Origin: Catonia carolina
Lineage: Eukaryota > Arthropoda > Insecta > Hemiptera > Achilidae
Length of the DNA stretch: 64,000 nucleotides
Assembly: GCA_035578175.1 (NCBI GenBank)
Contig: JAQMRL010000004.1
Span: forward strand, 39,885,401-39,949,400
Direction: 5' to 3'
A model generated the notes under the pieces. That model did not search any database, was not told the DNA's origin, and saw only the letters and a program-made list of their open reading frames with translations. This document shows, in pieces, positions 11,281-23,440 of this stretch. Positions within the stretch are counted from its first letter, which is position 1. Each line of letters begins with the position of its first letter. The position numbers and the translations under genes were made by a program.

Positions 11281-11801
11281 TAAAATTTAAAAAAAAAACT
11301 ATAACAGAAAAACACTAGACTGACAAATTCCATAAAAATTCTCGTGATGTGTAATGTTTTTAATTTAATGAGATTAATATAAGCTTTATTATAAATTATA
11401 CTTAAAAATATATTTAGATAACATTTCTAATTACTATACACTTTTTTAATTAAACATGTGACGACAGTAATAAATAGAATTTTTAAGTATCTAAAATCTG
11501 CGATTTTATCATTTCCTGGTAAAATAAAAATAGAGTACTTTATAATAGTTTTCCTGAAAAATATTTGTAATCTGAAGTATCAAGTACTTAATAATATTCT
11601 CGTTCAGTTATTTTCAATACTGTATACAGCAATTGCGCTACTCAAAAACAACACAATGATTGTATTACAAACAATTCAGTTACCAAATTTCTGTGTAATT
11701 AGGTTGGTAGTGTTATCTAACTGTTAAGCCGAAAATTCCGGCTAAGATTCCAGTAATAGGTTAAAAATATTAATTTGTTTCTCACGAAAATGTGTAAAAA
11801 T
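11281..11801. other. AT-rich DNA, nothing recognised
   Basis: An open frame at 11458-11727 is hydrophobic and low complexity and looks fortuitous. A 20-bp piece just before 11802 resembles an internal HINE segment. Confidence 0.45.
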
Positions 11802-12306
11802 ATCTGGTGTAAAACACTGATACAACTTTATCTTTCCAATGCAAATAATGAACAATATAATCTAACATTAGTAATAAAACATTAGATATAAACAAAAAAC
11901 TAACCTCAATAAACATAACCTAATGTAAATCATGAGTAAAAGACGCAAAATGAAAATCAACATCAGTTTGGCTTAAAAATACGGAAAATCACTCTTTCAC
12001 GCTAAACTAGGCTCTGTAGAGAAAAATGCTCTAAATAAAAGTTGTAGATCTTTTAATTTCCCATAAATTTGATTGTACACTTTTGTCGTAATACGCATCA
12101 TGCTAAGGCTGAAATCTTAAAAAAATAGATGTTGTACACATACTGTTACAGATATTCTGTTTACACACACAGACCAATCGCTAAAAACATGTTTTTTGGT
12201 TCAGGGGGTCTGAACGTGTAGATCCGATGAAAACTCGATTTCGAAAAATCGAGGTGAAACAATTCTTTTTTCCCTATATAATTATTAATATTGGCAAGAG
12301 AAAGTA
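11802..12306 (-). mobile_element. HINE-like element, internally deleted
   Basis: It begins ATCTGGTGTAAAACACTGAT and ends with GGCAAGAGAAAGT at 12293-12305. The first internal repeat joins directly to the block before the AGGGGGTCTGAA region (near 12130), removing about 430 bp. Only a remnant ACACACAC marks the microsatellite. Confidence 0.85.
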
Positions 12307-12489
12307 AAAAAAATAGTGTTATTCGATTTCTCTTAACATCTTGACGAAATAACACAACTTACACAATAACACAACAGCTTGATATCTTTCAACTATTTTG
12401 ACGCCCAATTGCCACATAAATGTTGACAGAAACTTTTGTTAGTTGCACTGCTCTCTTGTTGACTTTTAAGCTGCTATTCATAAGTGCTG

Positions 12490-12784
12490 CCCACAACATG
12501 CAGTTGGAGAGTTAAATTATTTGCACTCGATATGCTAGTTCCAGGGCCACAAAAAATAGTTCTGTTTCTTATCACATGGTCAGCCAATTATATGACTGAA
12601 ACATTTAGGAACAGAAGAGGTAGGGGTGTAAAAGACACTAGTCAAATTTATCTCTTCTGAGAGTAATGAATTTCGTTATACAGCCAGGCCTTGTGGTGAA
12701 TAAAATAAAGGTGTATTTTGCAGGGGTGAAAGTAGATGTTTTTTCAAAGGGCCAACCTTTCCGGCTGGTGACCTAAACAACAAC
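12490..12784 (-). repeat. Repeat family D, deleted copy
   Basis: TTAAATTATTTGCACTCGAT, the GTTCTGTTTCTTATCACATG block and the AAAGACACTAGTCA block are well preserved. About 100 bp near the GCTGATAAGCATA region are deleted before the terminal GGTGACCTAAACAACAAC. Confidence 0.8.
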
Positions 12785-14429
12785 ATTCATATTATAAGTG
12801 CGTGTTTTTCAGAGTGAGGTTATGGTTAATTTTCAAAATTAACTTGTCCCTCAAGAGGTTGAAGAGTAGATACTGAAATTACTAATAGTCTTTGCCTTAA
12901 GGGGACCCGGAATGCCTATCTCCGTAATTTTAATGTAAAAAACATTTTCTCAAAAACTGTTTGAGTTATCCTATCCAATTTTCTTGTGGTTTATTTTCAG
13001 GCTATTTTACACCTACTGAGTTAGTAGAATCCTGATAAATTGTCAGGAAGATAAGACTTTTTTTTGAAATTACCACTTTTTAAAATCATAACTTATGCAT
13101 ATGGAAGTGGAATAAATATTTAAACACATTATTTTATTATAATATTAACTCAGTATATTGAATATACTGTATATAAGATATATTTTTATAAGATATATAC
13201 ACTTTATAAGTAGATATATATACTTTTATAAGATATAAAAGGCTGTGCAAACATTTCATTAAACTCCACTCACAGTTGGCTGAGAAAATGTTCCTTATTC
13301 GTCAAAATTGCTATTTACGGAAAACAAGAAAAAACTAAAAGAAAACACATTATACGATAAATAATTCAATATGTTATTTTTTTTCAGTTCAGAGGTTAAT
13401 ATATTATACTCACAGGTGTACTGGTGCTAACTTAAAGTTTTAAAACAAAAAAATATCGCACAAAATAAGAAAAATTATGTATTTATCTGTTACCATTTTA
13501 AAAAGATAGAGATGTTATGCAAATGGTAACATTTGAAAAATTACGTAAGGATTCAACATATTTTTAATTAAAAAAACGGCAAAACCTCCAACAAATTATA
13601 TTATATACATTATATTATACCTACATCGTTGGATGCAGAAAACTGTGAATTTTAATAATTTGAAAAAAACCGGAAATATGAAAATTTTCAATTTATTTCG
13701 TTCCAGTTACCCGTAAGTCAAAGGTAAGCCTTTTTAAAAATTGTCACCAGCCATGAGACGCGTCGTCTCGTGAAATGGATTTTTGAGTTTAAATTACTCG
13801 ATTATCTAATGTAATTGCGTAATTTAGTTTACGCAATTTGTCTATTGACTGTTAAGCTACAAATGTGTGCCAGGTAATCTAAAATTAATTAATGACGTTG
13901 TTGGTGAATATTTGAAAACAATATATTATAATTACTGGAAGGTTCTAATTGTTGTTATTAATTAATTTGCTATCGTTTGCGGAATATCGACAGCAATAAC
14001 TTATTTAATTGGGTGAAATATATCGAACTTGTATTAAATTATAAACGCGTTTATGTTTACTGCACAAAATTAGTTGATTTTGTTAATATTTAGGTAGACT
14101 ATATTATACAGAGAAAAGCGGTTTCTATTCAATATTGTTATGGTTCCAATTTAATCTCGAATTCTCTGTTTGTTTAATAGAAAACAATGAAATTTGTCAA
14201 AGACTTTAATTATTCTTATGCAGCTATTTTACTGTGCATTTAATTTTTTGGTGGTATATAAATCGATACAAAATATTTTGGCACTCATTCCTAATTTGTT
14301 CGAAATTGTGTCAAAGTCACTAAAGAATTTCTTTAGCCAAAGAAAATTTAAATTCCTAAGAACTTTTTCAAGTATTTCCTGAATAATTGTACATTTGAAT
14401 CCCCAAATTTTCATGACAATCAGATTTTT
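12785..14429. other. AT-rich DNA with one TTAA-type terminus
   Basis: At 12897 TTAAGGGGACCCGGAA resembles the left end of the TTAA-flanked element at 39347-40356, but no partner end was found. A run of short ATAAGATATA repeats lies at about 13165-13245, and GAGACGCGTCGTCTC at about 13755 is a perfect short hairpin. No gene was recognised. Confidence 0.45.
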
Positions 14430-15178
14430 ACTTATTTTTACTTATTGACCTTTATGAATATATTTTAGAGGGAAGGAAAGTATTGTTTTCATGTGGATTT
14501 TTCAAAATCGTGTTTTCACAGGGAATACATAACATATTTCGCGTCCAAACAGAAAACCTGTTTTTAGCGATCAGTCGTGTGTGAACAGAATATCTCAAGA
14601 ACTAAATAGCATACGAAGTCGAAAACTGAAACTAGAAAACAAGGGGACCTAACATGAACATTTTCAACAAAATCTGTCAACCGGAAGTAATAGGTAGTTT
14701 ATTTGTGCGATTTTTCATTTTTTTGAAATTTTCTCAAAACTACTACGATATTTTTAAAAAATCGCCTATATACTAGAACATTTTTTATGCTCTACAAGAT
14801 AGGGTAAGCGCCCTAGGGTAGGTAGGGTCAGCCATGTCTGCTGAAATTCTAGGGGTGGTTGTGATTTCATGGTAAATTTTTTTTAAAGGTTGCGGCCTTT
14901 ATATTTGTTTCAGGGGAAAAACGTAAATATATAATCAAAATTTTTGAAAATTAAAAACCTACAACTTTTATTTCTATCTTTTTCCGACAACTCTTAATTT
15001 ACCGTTAATTAGACTAGTGACGCCCTGTATGTTTTTCATCAAAATCGGTAAAGAAATAGGATGTTTTAAGATTGGAGCCTTGGTATGCATTTTACGACAA
15101 AAGTGTAAACAATTTAAGTTATAGGGAATTTAAAAAAAATCTACAACCTGTTTTCAAGCATTTTTCCTACTGAGCCAC
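14430..15178 (+). mobile_element. HINE-like element, truncated before the hairpin end
   Basis: GGAAGGAAAGTATTGTTTTC begins the conserved part at 14471, and the preceding TATGAATATA fits a decayed first end. The microsatellite is lost, and the copy stops at 15178 inside the second internal repeat. It is clearly more diverged than the copies at 25630 and 33694. Confidence 0.75.
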
Positions 15179-16029
15179 ATTTTGAACATATTATTTTGTT
15201 AACAAAAATATAAGTATGTTTTTTGTAATTACCGAAAACAATACTAGTAATAAAATTACAAAAATATTGTAAGAATTATGTTGAAGAATGAAACCTATAT
15301 AAACTAAAATAAGTTAAATTATTTAACTTGAAAAAATATTCGTCTTAAGTTTTAAGCTTACACATAGTGGGTGGGGGATAACTGCGATAAAATACCATTA
15401 ATATTTTACGCGGTTTTAAACAAAAATAACAGAGTGACGCTTCTGAAAATGTACTAAAATTAAAAAAAAATATTATTTCAAATAAAATGTATATAATTTT
15501 TGCATTAAAACTAACAATTATGCAAAATATGTGTGGCGTATATTTGCATAAAGTATGAACCATTCAACCAACAAATAAATATGTACTAGAAAATTTCGTA
15601 AAATAAGGCAAAAAACCGATAATAATTATTAAACAAAAATCGTTCAATTCCACAATTTAGACTGACAAACGCGTCTGTAATGCAAGGGCAGAATAAAACG
15701 AGCCGGTATAAAATTCTGAGTTTAATTCACATAGAAACACTGTGACTGTTGATAACAAAACGGTAGAAAGAATTTTTAGCACAAATTAATATCATTTTTA
15801 ATATTTAAACTGAAACGCGAGTTTGATTCTCACTTACGGTTTGGGAATAATTTACTGTTAATATTTATGTTTTGGGAATATACTCAGCGGCTTACGTGAC
15901 TATAAATTAACATATTATTAAGTAAGTTTAGGATTGCTATTTTGTTTCTCACAATACATTTTATGGTAGATGAATTCCAAAAAGCTCTTTATTTATCCAA
16001 ACTATGTTCATTTCATTTTTGCGTATTTA
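15179..16029. other. AT-rich DNA, nothing recognised
   Basis: No gene was recognised. The short open frame at 15345-15563 on the minus strand is AT-driven and has no recognisable motif. Confidence 0.45.
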
Positions 16030-16196
16030 GCTGGATTAACGTCTTACTCATTAGCGGCTACATTGATTTACGAAACGGTGGGTTAAAATATGTAATAAAT
16101 TTCGTAATTTCTCGTAATAAATTTCCAGAACCTAACCAGGAGTTGAACCTGGACCTCCACTTTGCAGCGTATCACGATAACCACTAGCCCAAGGAG
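16030..16196 (-). repeat. SINE family A, diverged
   Basis: The reverse strand shows a head with a box-B-like GGTTCAACTCCTGG and a body containing the CCCACCG/TAGCCGCTAATGA region. The tail is degraded. Confidence 0.65.
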
Positions 16197-17330
16197 AGAG
16201 CTTATGTTAAAAGTTATTTCCTTATTATTATATTCAAATATAAGAGAAGTTAAAACAATTATATTTATTTTACTAAAGTAAAAACAAAGTTATACCTGAT
16301 TGTAATTTTTAAAAACTTTTATAAAATGCATAAAAAGTTTTATAAATTATTATAAAGAACTGATAGATGTTCTTGAGCTGTAGTAAATGAACTACAGTTA
16401 CAGTGAGCTACAGTTGTAGTAAATGAACATAGTTTATAATACATATAAAAAATTAAAAACCACTAGCCTAATTATTTTTTAATTCGTTTCCCGAATTTGG
16501 ATATTATAATTATTAATTTTATGATAAAAAATGTAATTTTATTTTACTAATTACACAGGCTAATATTAGAGTTTAACAATTTAAAAAAAGGCAATTTTTA
16601 ATTGGTATAACTTTTGGATATAATATACATGTTATATAACTAAAAAATTAAAAAATAGAAACGCGTAATTTTCGGTAAATCGTTATAACAATCAGGTTTT
16701 TGAAAATTTTATACATATTATTTAAATTACTTTGAAAAATAAAATGTTTTTTAATCCTTAATTATTTTCATTGATTCGTATAATTTTATTTAAATTATTA
16801 AAGTTAATTAAATTATGTAAAATGAAAACTTACCACCAACAAAAGCGTCACGAATTCATCAACTTTCGGTAAAACACTATTCACGGATAGACGCGTTTAA
16901 ATGCGCTTAGGGAAGCAAAGCACTCAACCTATATGCACTGTTTCATGCGCAGTAAGTTCTACGCATGTTCTTCTCGTCGTCCTCTCAATTTCCCCCCAAA
17001 ATTTTAATCCCCACTACTTTCTGTCACAGACTTGACATTTCCTCTCTGTTCTTTTACTACTTTATCCTTATTTCTTTTTTATGCTCTAACCTCTTTCTCC
17101 CCCTTAAAAAAATCTTAAATCCTGATCTACACCTCTTAAAACCAATACTGGCAACTAAAAAAATATTGTAATAATATTTACAAAAATATTTATATGAATA
17201 TTTCGACAAATACAAATAATGGTGTGAGGCTAACGACATTTTCGTGAATGTCTTACGCCAAAACTGTTTTTTTTTTTGTTTCAAATGTAATTTATGATAA
17301 TGCGTCACCTGCATAATTTAAAATCAGTTT
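16197..17330. other. AT-rich DNA with a pyrimidine-rich patch
   Basis: 16960-17110 is strongly C/T-rich on the plus strand. At about 16377-16435 a short segment containing GTAGTAAATGAAC occurs twice, 37 bp apart. No gene was recognised. Confidence 0.45.
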
Positions 17331-17507
17331 GGCCGCCTCTGTGATTTAGTGACTTGTGCGTTAACCTACAAAGCGGAAGGTCCAGGGTTCGATTCCCGGC
17401 AGGGCATGGGATTTCTAACACGTTAAACTATAACACGTAACTGTACCGAAACCCACAGAGTCGTTAATGACTAAGCTGTAATGCAACTTTAAATAAACTA
17501 AAAAAAT
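17331..17507 (+). repeat. SINE family A, full length
   Basis: Head GGCCGCCTCTGTG, box-B-like GGGTTCGATTCCCGG, body with GTACCGAAACCCACAG and TCGTTAATGACTAAGC, tail AACTTTAAATAAACTAAAAA. No clear target-site duplication was found. Confidence 0.85.
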
Positions 17508-18110
17508 TATGTGTTTTAGAGAAAATGCATTTTAAAAATACATTTTTTTTGTGTCGTTTAAGGCAAGTATAAACTACGTCAATGAATTATAACATTTTTT
17601 AAAATTCGTTTTATTTAGTTAAATATAAATTACGATTTAATACTGAACTAAACTAAGCTGTACAAGTATAAAAATTATTTTAAAATAAATATACTTATAT
17701 GCAAAATGCCCTGTCCGGGCATAGGAGTATACAGAAAAAAAGAATTAATCACTTAAATACTTAAAACTTCTCTAAAAATTACTAAGTTAAATTACCACAG
17801 TTAAATAGGTTACAAAAATTACGTTAAACAGAATTTAATAATAAAAAAAAAACAGAAAATAAATGATAAATTAAATTACATTTACACATAAAATATCAAT
17901 AAGTAATATATTTTTATTTTAATAACAATAGAAATTGTTAAAAATCTTTCACATTATGTTCTTACATTTGTACTAAAGAGAAAAATATAAAAAAAACTTT
18001 TATAACTATAACAAACTACTTTACAATATATTTCAACTAACACAATGTAGATATTTTTACTTATGGAAAATTAATCCAATAAATGAGAATAAAGAAACAG
18101 GTAAACTATC
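17508..18110. other. AT-rich DNA, nothing recognised
   Basis: About 600 bp of A/T-rich sequence without a recognisable gene or repeat boundary. Confidence 0.5.
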
Positions 18111-18111
18111 G

Positions 18112-18302
18112 CCGGCTACATTGGCGCAGTTGGTAACGTGCTCGCCACTCATCATGCGGTCCTGGGTTCGAATCCCACTCAAGCATGGCATATTTTCATA
18201 CGTTACAAAAAATCATTTCATCCTCCATTGTAAACAGTTACACCCCAACATCGTCGCTAATGACCGTTGTAGTTGATGCGTCGTTAAATAAATTTAAAAA
18301 AA
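18112..18302 (+). repeat. SINE family B, full length with target-site duplication
   Basis: The tRNA-like head has a box A in TTGGCGCAGTTGG and a box B in GGGTTCGAATCCCA. The body includes TTTTCATACGTTACAAAA, and the tail is GTTAAATAAATTT plus an A-tract. AAACTATCGC occurs at about 18103-18112 and 18303-18312 as a direct repeat. The acceptor arm does not pair well, so this is a SINE and not a tRNA gene. The end GCTAATGACCG...GTTGATGCGTCG resembles the family A tail. Confidence 0.8.
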
Positions 18303-18579
18303 AAACTATCGCAATTTTGTGGAAGCATTTTTTTAGTTGACATTCTAGTTTCACTATTCTTTTCTTCTTTCCTTCTTTGATCTAGTAATAATCTTTTGTC
18401 GAAGCCCTGAAATTCCGTAACCTTAATGTTATTCTTAGTTCGGTTCTGTCTATATTTCTCTCATCTGTAAACTAATTTCTTACAAATTGTCATTTAATAT
18501 ATTCAGGTATGCAATAAAAGGCTTTAAAAAAATCAACTCATTTTAATCCATTGATAAATAAGCAGTGCAAGGATTTGTA

Positions 18580-18790
18580 AATATATACAACAGTTCTAAG
18601 ATTTAAGCATTTTCCCTAATATACAGAAGTACTGTTATAAAAAATAAGTCATGCTGTAATTTTGAAAAAACAAACAGCGTCAATAAGTGATTTTCTGTAG
18701 TTTTCTCATCAAAATCGGTAAAAACAAGAATTTTTAAAGATTGCGGCTCTAGTAACTGGTGTATTTACCGAAAAAAGTGTATGTAATCAC
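18580..18790 (+). mobile_element. Degenerate HINE-like relic
   Basis: AGTGATTTTCTG, TTTTCTCATCAAAATCGG and TTAAAGATTGCGGC occur in the order of the internal repeats, with heavy divergence. It is most like the old copy at 14430-15178. Confidence 0.35.
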
Positions 18791-18791
18791 A

Positions 18792-19158
18792 GTTGTTGTT
18801 TAAGTCATCAGATGAAAGTCTGGATTGTACCTCTACAGCCTCTACTAACTGAAGTGGTGAGTGAGGTGGTTTAATCGCCTTCCTCACTGAGTTGAAACGT
18901 ATGCTTATCAGCACGCAAGGCCCACCGAAAAACATCTACTTCCACCCTGCAATTGACAACTTCATTTCATTCACCACAGGGTCTGGTTGTAAAATGAAAT
19001 TCATTACTAGTGTCTTTTACACCTCTACATCTTCTGTTCTTTAATACTTCAGTCATATTGGCTGAGCATGTGATAAGAAACAGAACTATTTTTATAGCCC
19101 TGAAACTAGCAGATCGAGTACAAATAATTGAACACTCCACCTTCTTGTTACGGGCAAA
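18792..19158 (+). repeat. Repeat family D, near full length
   Basis: It starts GTTGTTGTTTAAGTCATCAG and ends near TTACGGGCAAAAT. It lacks a few short segments compared with 25242-25600. A HINE copy begins 25 bp downstream. Confidence 0.8.
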
Positions 19159-19458
19159 ATCAAAGTTATAGAAAATATCAAAATCTGGTGTGAAACACTC
19201 ACTCAACTTTCTCTTGCCAATGTAAATTATGAACAATATAGCATAACATTAGTAATAAAACATTATATTTAAACAAAAAAACTAACCTCAATTAACATTA
19301 CTTAATTTTAATCATGAGTAAAAGACGCAAAATAAAAATCAACCTTAGTTTGGCTTAAAAATACGGATAATCACTCTTCACGCTAAACGAGGCTTTGTAG
19401 AGAAAAATGCTTTAAATAAAAGTTGTAGATATGTTAATTTCCTATAAATTTTATTATA

Positions 19459-20781
19459 CGAGGGGGTACCCAAAAGTATCCGGAATAGCTCTGCTGTGGG
19501 CGGAGCTTGTGCAGTACAAATTCCCGCCACTAGGCTGCTTGTAGCGCTACTCATTGCCAGTTCAATGCCATTTTGTTCGTTGATCTAGCTTGTTCTGTTC
19601 TCGTGCAGTGATTGTTCTCGCTAGTGCTGTTTTGTGCTCGTGTCGTTTTTCATGACGGCAAGTTTTAATGAACAACGTGCGGCTGTGAAATTTTGCTTCT
19701 TGCTCGGTAAAAACGCCGCGGAAACAGTTGTAATGTTGAACACAGCTTACAAAGACGACGCTATTGGAAAAACCCAAGTGTACGAGTGGTTTTTGCGCTT
19801 TAAAAATGGCGACATGTCGATTGAGAACAAACCTCGTTCTGGACGACCGTCGACTTCCCGAACAGACGAAAATGTTGTGAAAGTGAAAGAAATTGTACGA
19901 ACAGACCGACGACAGACCATTGACCAAATATCACAGGTTAGTGGGTTATCTTGGAGCTCAGTCCAACGCATTTTAACAGAAGACTTGACAATGAAAAGAG
20001 TCGCTGCCAAGTTTGTGCCTCGGGTTCTGACAGACACTCAAAAGGAACATCGAATTGAAACGTGTAGTGATTTGAAACAACAGCTTGAAACTGATCCAGA
20101 TTTCATGTCAAAGATCATTACGGGTGACGAGTCTTGGTGCTATGGGTACGACCCAGAAACCAAACAACAATCCAGTCAATGGAAGACTTCATTATCACCC
20201 CGACCAAAAAAAAGTCGTCAAGTCAGATCGAACATCAAAACAATGCTGATTTGTTTTTTTGATGTGAGGGGAATTGTCCATTCAGAGTTCGTTCCACCAG
20301 GCCAGACGGTAAATCAAGCTTTTTATCTTGAAGTGTTAAGAAGACTGCGAAACAGCATTCGTCGTAAAAGACCTAATTTGTGGCAGACAGGGGACTGGTT
20401 TTTCCACCACGACAACGCGCCTGCACACACGGCAATCTCGGTTACCCAGTTTTTGGCGAAAAACGGCATGGTTTTGCTACCACACGCACCGTACTCACCC
20501 GATCTGGCTCCGTGTGATTTTTTCTTGTACCCACGCATGAAAAGGGGCATGAAAGGTCTCCGATTTAACAACGTTGATGATGTCAAGAAAAAAACGACGG
20601 ATGAGCTGGCAGCCATCACTGAAGAGGAGTACAAAAAATGTTTTGAACAGTGGAAGCACCGGTGGGACAAATGTATTAGTTGTAATGGAGAGTATTTTGA
20701 AGGGGATAAGGTTCTTTTGTAAAAAAATTAAAAATAAATAGTTTTAAAAAATAATTCCGGTTTCTTTTGGGTACCCCCTCG
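19459..20781 (+). mobile_element. Complete mariner transposon
   Basis: The element is 1323 bp, flanked by TA duplications at 19457-19458 and 20782-20783. The terminal inverted repeats begin CGAGGGGGTACCCAAAAG, differ at two positions, then share CCGGAAT (about 28 bp). One intact transposase ORF lies between, with a 5' leader of about 190 bp and a 3' part of about 60 bp. The size, the TA target and the D,D34D enzyme are all as expected for mariner. The near-identical ends and open frame point to recent insertion. Confidence 0.95.
19652..20722 (+). CDS. Mariner transposase, apparently intact
   Basis: This 356-residue DDE/D transposase cuts and pastes the surrounding element in the nucleus. The ATG at 19652 is chosen over an upstream in-frame GTG at 19634; the length then matches the family's usual 345-355. 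The N-terminal half carries paired helix-turn-helix domains that bind the terminal repeats, joined by an RSGRPST linker (about residues 62-68). KFVPRVLTDTQK (about 120-131) corresponds to the family WVPHEL-type motif. The metal-binding catalytic triad is visible: D159 in ITGDESW, D254 in HHDNAPAH and D289 in YSPDLAPCD, with exactly 34 residues between the last two (D,D34D). No stop or frameshift is present. Whether it is active cannot be told from sequence. Subfamily was not assigned. Confidence 0.95.
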   Translation: MTASFNEQRAAVKFCFLLGKNAAETVVMLNTAYKDDAIGKTQVYEWFLRFKNGDMSIENKPRSGRPSTSRTDENVVKVKEIVRTDRRQTIDQISQVSGLSWSSVQRILTEDLTMKRVAAKFVPRVLTDTQKEHRIETCSDLKQQLETDPDFMSKIITGDESWCYGYDPETKQQSSQWKTSLSPRPKKSRQVRSNIKTMLICFFDVRGIVHSEFVPPGQTVNQAFYLEVLRRLRNSIRRKRPNLWQTGDWFFHHDNAPAHTAISVTQFLAKNGMVLLPHAPYSPDLAPCDFFLYPRMKRGMKGLRFNNVDDVKKKTTDELAAITEEEYKKCFEQWKHRWDKCISCNGEYFEGDKVLL

Positions 20782-21430
20782 TATACACTTTTGTCGTAAA
20801 ATTCATGCTAAGGCTGAAATTAAAAAAAATCGATTTTTTACACGTTTTCGTGAGAAAACACAGAAAATCGCTAATTACCGTTAAACTAAGCGTTATACAA
20901 AAATATGTTTGTAATAAAAGTTGTACGATTTTAAATACTCTACAACTTTTACTAGAAAAATTTTTGCACTAAAATGCATATTATAGTTGCAATCTTAAAA
21001 AAACAATTTTTTACGAGAAAACAGCCTCACCAAGAATTTCAGCAGACATAGCGCCTACCCTGTCTTGTAGAGCATAAAAAATGTAGTAAATGAGGCGATT
21101 TAAAAAAAAATCGTAGGACCCGTTTTTGAGAAACTCGCAAAAAAGTGAAAAATTACACGAATAAACTACTACTTCCGGTTGACCGATTTTGATTAAAATG
21201 TTCGTGTTGGGTTCTCTAGTGGTATCTAACTTAAGTTTCAAGTTCGTACGATGTTCCGTTCTTGAGATATTTTGTTCACAGACACACACACAGACCAATC
21301 ACTAAAAACATTTTTTTTTGGGTTCAGGGGGTCTGAAAAAGTGTAGATCCGGTGAAAATTCGATTTCGAAAAATTGACATGAAAACAATATTTTCCTTCC
21401 TATATATTTATTAATAGGTAAGAGAAAGTA

Positions 21431-21662
21431 AAAATCTACAAGCTTTATTTCAAGCAATATTTTCTACAGGGCTTAGTTTAACAGTAGTTAGTTATTTTTA
21501 AGTTCTATAAAAGTAGGTTTTTATTTTGAGTAATACACTCATGATTAAAATAATTAGGTTATGTTTTTAATATTACAACGTGTATTCACACGTTTAAACA
21601 TAGGTTATATCGTTGTGTATTTACATTGACAAGGAAACGTCGTGTGAGTGTTTCACATCAGA
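21431..21662 (+). mobile_element. HINE-like hairpin-end fragment, inverted to its neighbour
   Basis: This fragment abuts the preceding copy in opposite orientation and runs from the AAAAATCTACAA region to GTGTGAGTGTTTCACATCAGA. Together the two give a structure with a hairpin end at both outer borders, like the copy at 3720-4642. A 60-bp stretch near 21560-21600 is altered. Confidence 0.75.
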
Positions 21663-22179
21663 TATTTTACTGTAGATAAAGCGCGGGAAAGTAACAAAAT
21701 TTTTTATAAAAAATATGTATTTTGTCCAGGATGTTATTGAAGGGGCGTAAATGTTGCACTATCCATATAACTATAAAACAGAGCAGACTAGAACATTTCT
21801 ACAGTTATCAGTTTGTAGGCGTTGTGTGCTGTAAAATATATTATAATAGGCCTGGTATCCGTTAAACGGAACACATGATGCATAGAGAGGGGTGGAGCCC
21901 CCTAGAGGTTACTGTTTAGTATCGCTCCTTATCACCATTTCCACGCCACTTCTGGTATTGATAATCTCGTGCAGTTTTATTATAATAATATATGTACAGT
22001 ATTACATGCACATTAAATTTCTAGTGCATTATAATATAAACTTCCATATTGTATGAGTAAAAATTAATAGTTTTTTTTATTATGGGCGTATATTAAAAAA
22101 ATTATATTAAATTAAATCTTAATTGCGTAATGGGAGTTATTTGATTTATAATTCTAAATCGATTTATAATTCTCAATTG
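21663..22179. other. Unique-looking AT-rich DNA
   Basis: No gene was recognised. A patch at 21880-21965 is richer in G/C (GAGAGGGGTGGAGCCCCC) but has no identifiable frame. Confidence 0.4.
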
Positions 22180-22573
22180 CCCATAACAGGCAGAAGGAAT
22201 GTTAAATTATTTCCATTCGATATGCTAGTTTCTGGCTTACAGAAAAATAGTTCTGTTTCTTATCACATGGTCAGCCAATTATATGATTGAAGCATTTAAG
22301 AACAGAAAAGGTAGAAGTGTAAAAGACACTAGTCAGAGTTATCTCCTCTGAAAGTAATGAATTTCATTGTAGGCCTACATCCATACCCTGTGGTGAATGA
22401 AGTGAAGGTGTCATTTGCAGAATCGAAAGTGGATGCTTTTCAGAGGGACGGTCATGCTGATAAGCCTACTCAATGAGGAAGGCATGGTAAACCACCTCAC
22501 TCCTCGTTTTACTTAGTAAAGCCTCTAAAGGTTCAAATAAGCCTTTTACCTGATGACCTAAAAAAACAACAAT
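22180..22573 (-). repeat. Repeat family D, full length
   Basis: It starts CCCATAACAGGCAG and ends GATGACCTAAAAAAACAAC. At 394 bp, with all internal blocks in order, it is a good reference copy. Confidence 0.85.
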
Positions 22574-23440
22574 AATTCTCAATTTAAGGCTTTCAAATGG
22601 ATCAAAATTTTGAAAAAGTTTAAAAATTTTCTGCTCGATCTACTTTTGGAAAATTATTAATATATTCAAAAGACGTTTTTATGGTAGTCAGGCATGATCG
22701 TATATTGATCTGTTGGTAAATGCTTTAGTAGGCTTTTAAATACTACAGGTCTTTGTAAAGTTATTCTTTTAAGGGATGAAATATCATTGAATTAAAACTT
22801 TTTAAGAAACATCCGGAAAGAATTTTGGTTATATGACTGAAACCTATATAGGTTCTTAATTTAAACAAAATCAATGCAATCTTTGATTCTGTTTTGAAAA
22901 CGAGTAATTGTGTATTGTTGATAATCTAGAAATTACTTTCCGGAATTGGAAACTTAAGATTTATTTTAAAAATCTCATATTGAAATTGTTTTCAGATTAG
23001 TCAAGTGGGCTCCATAATGTATCTTCCACAATATTAGCTTAGGTACACGTTTCTCAAGAACTGTAGAAACTAGAGCCTTAATTCTTTTTTTGTTTTAAAG
23101 AATAAAATTTTCTTGAAATATTGAGCGGAAGGGTTTTTAGTTTTTATGAAAACTACAGTTTGTTCATTTTTTAAACAAATTACCATTTTTGGTCGAAAAA
23201 ATTGAACAAATTAATTTTTTAATTTAGTTCTAATTTTTAAAATTTGTGATCCTCTTATACTGTAGAGAAAAGTGAGATGTATAACTCGCATTTTTTTCAT
23301 CTATAAAATTATCTTACATAGCATTTAAAAAAATGTACCTAAAATTTAAAAATAATACTTTTGAGGAAAACAACCTAAACTTGCAGTTATATTGCACTGG
23401 TGAACTAAAATACTCCCCACCACATGACAGCGTAGATTTA
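22574..23440. other. AT-rich DNA, nothing recognised
   Basis: About 870 bp without a recognisable gene, transposon terminus or SINE promoter. Confidence 0.5.

Larger units (their letters stand above)
19184..21430 (-). mobile_element. HINE-like element split by a mariner
   Basis: This is a full-length HINE (about 920 bp) with both ends. The hairpin end is at 19184 and a mutated subterminal repeat (GGTAAGAGAAAGT) ends at 21429. A 1323-bp mariner interrupts it at a TA inside the first internal repeat. Joining the flanks gives the ATTATATACAC seen in the copy at 3720, so the HINE predates the mariner. Confidence 0.9.

Noticed and set aside
18112..18190. tRNA gene
   Set aside because: Box A and box B are good, but the acceptor arm does not pair, and the sequence continues into a body and A-rich tail with a target duplication. 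It is a SINE head. The same applies to the family A heads.
19562..20670. Minus-strand ORFs of 96-121 residues over the mariner
   Set aside because: They are antisense shadows of the intact transposase frame and show no conserved motif.
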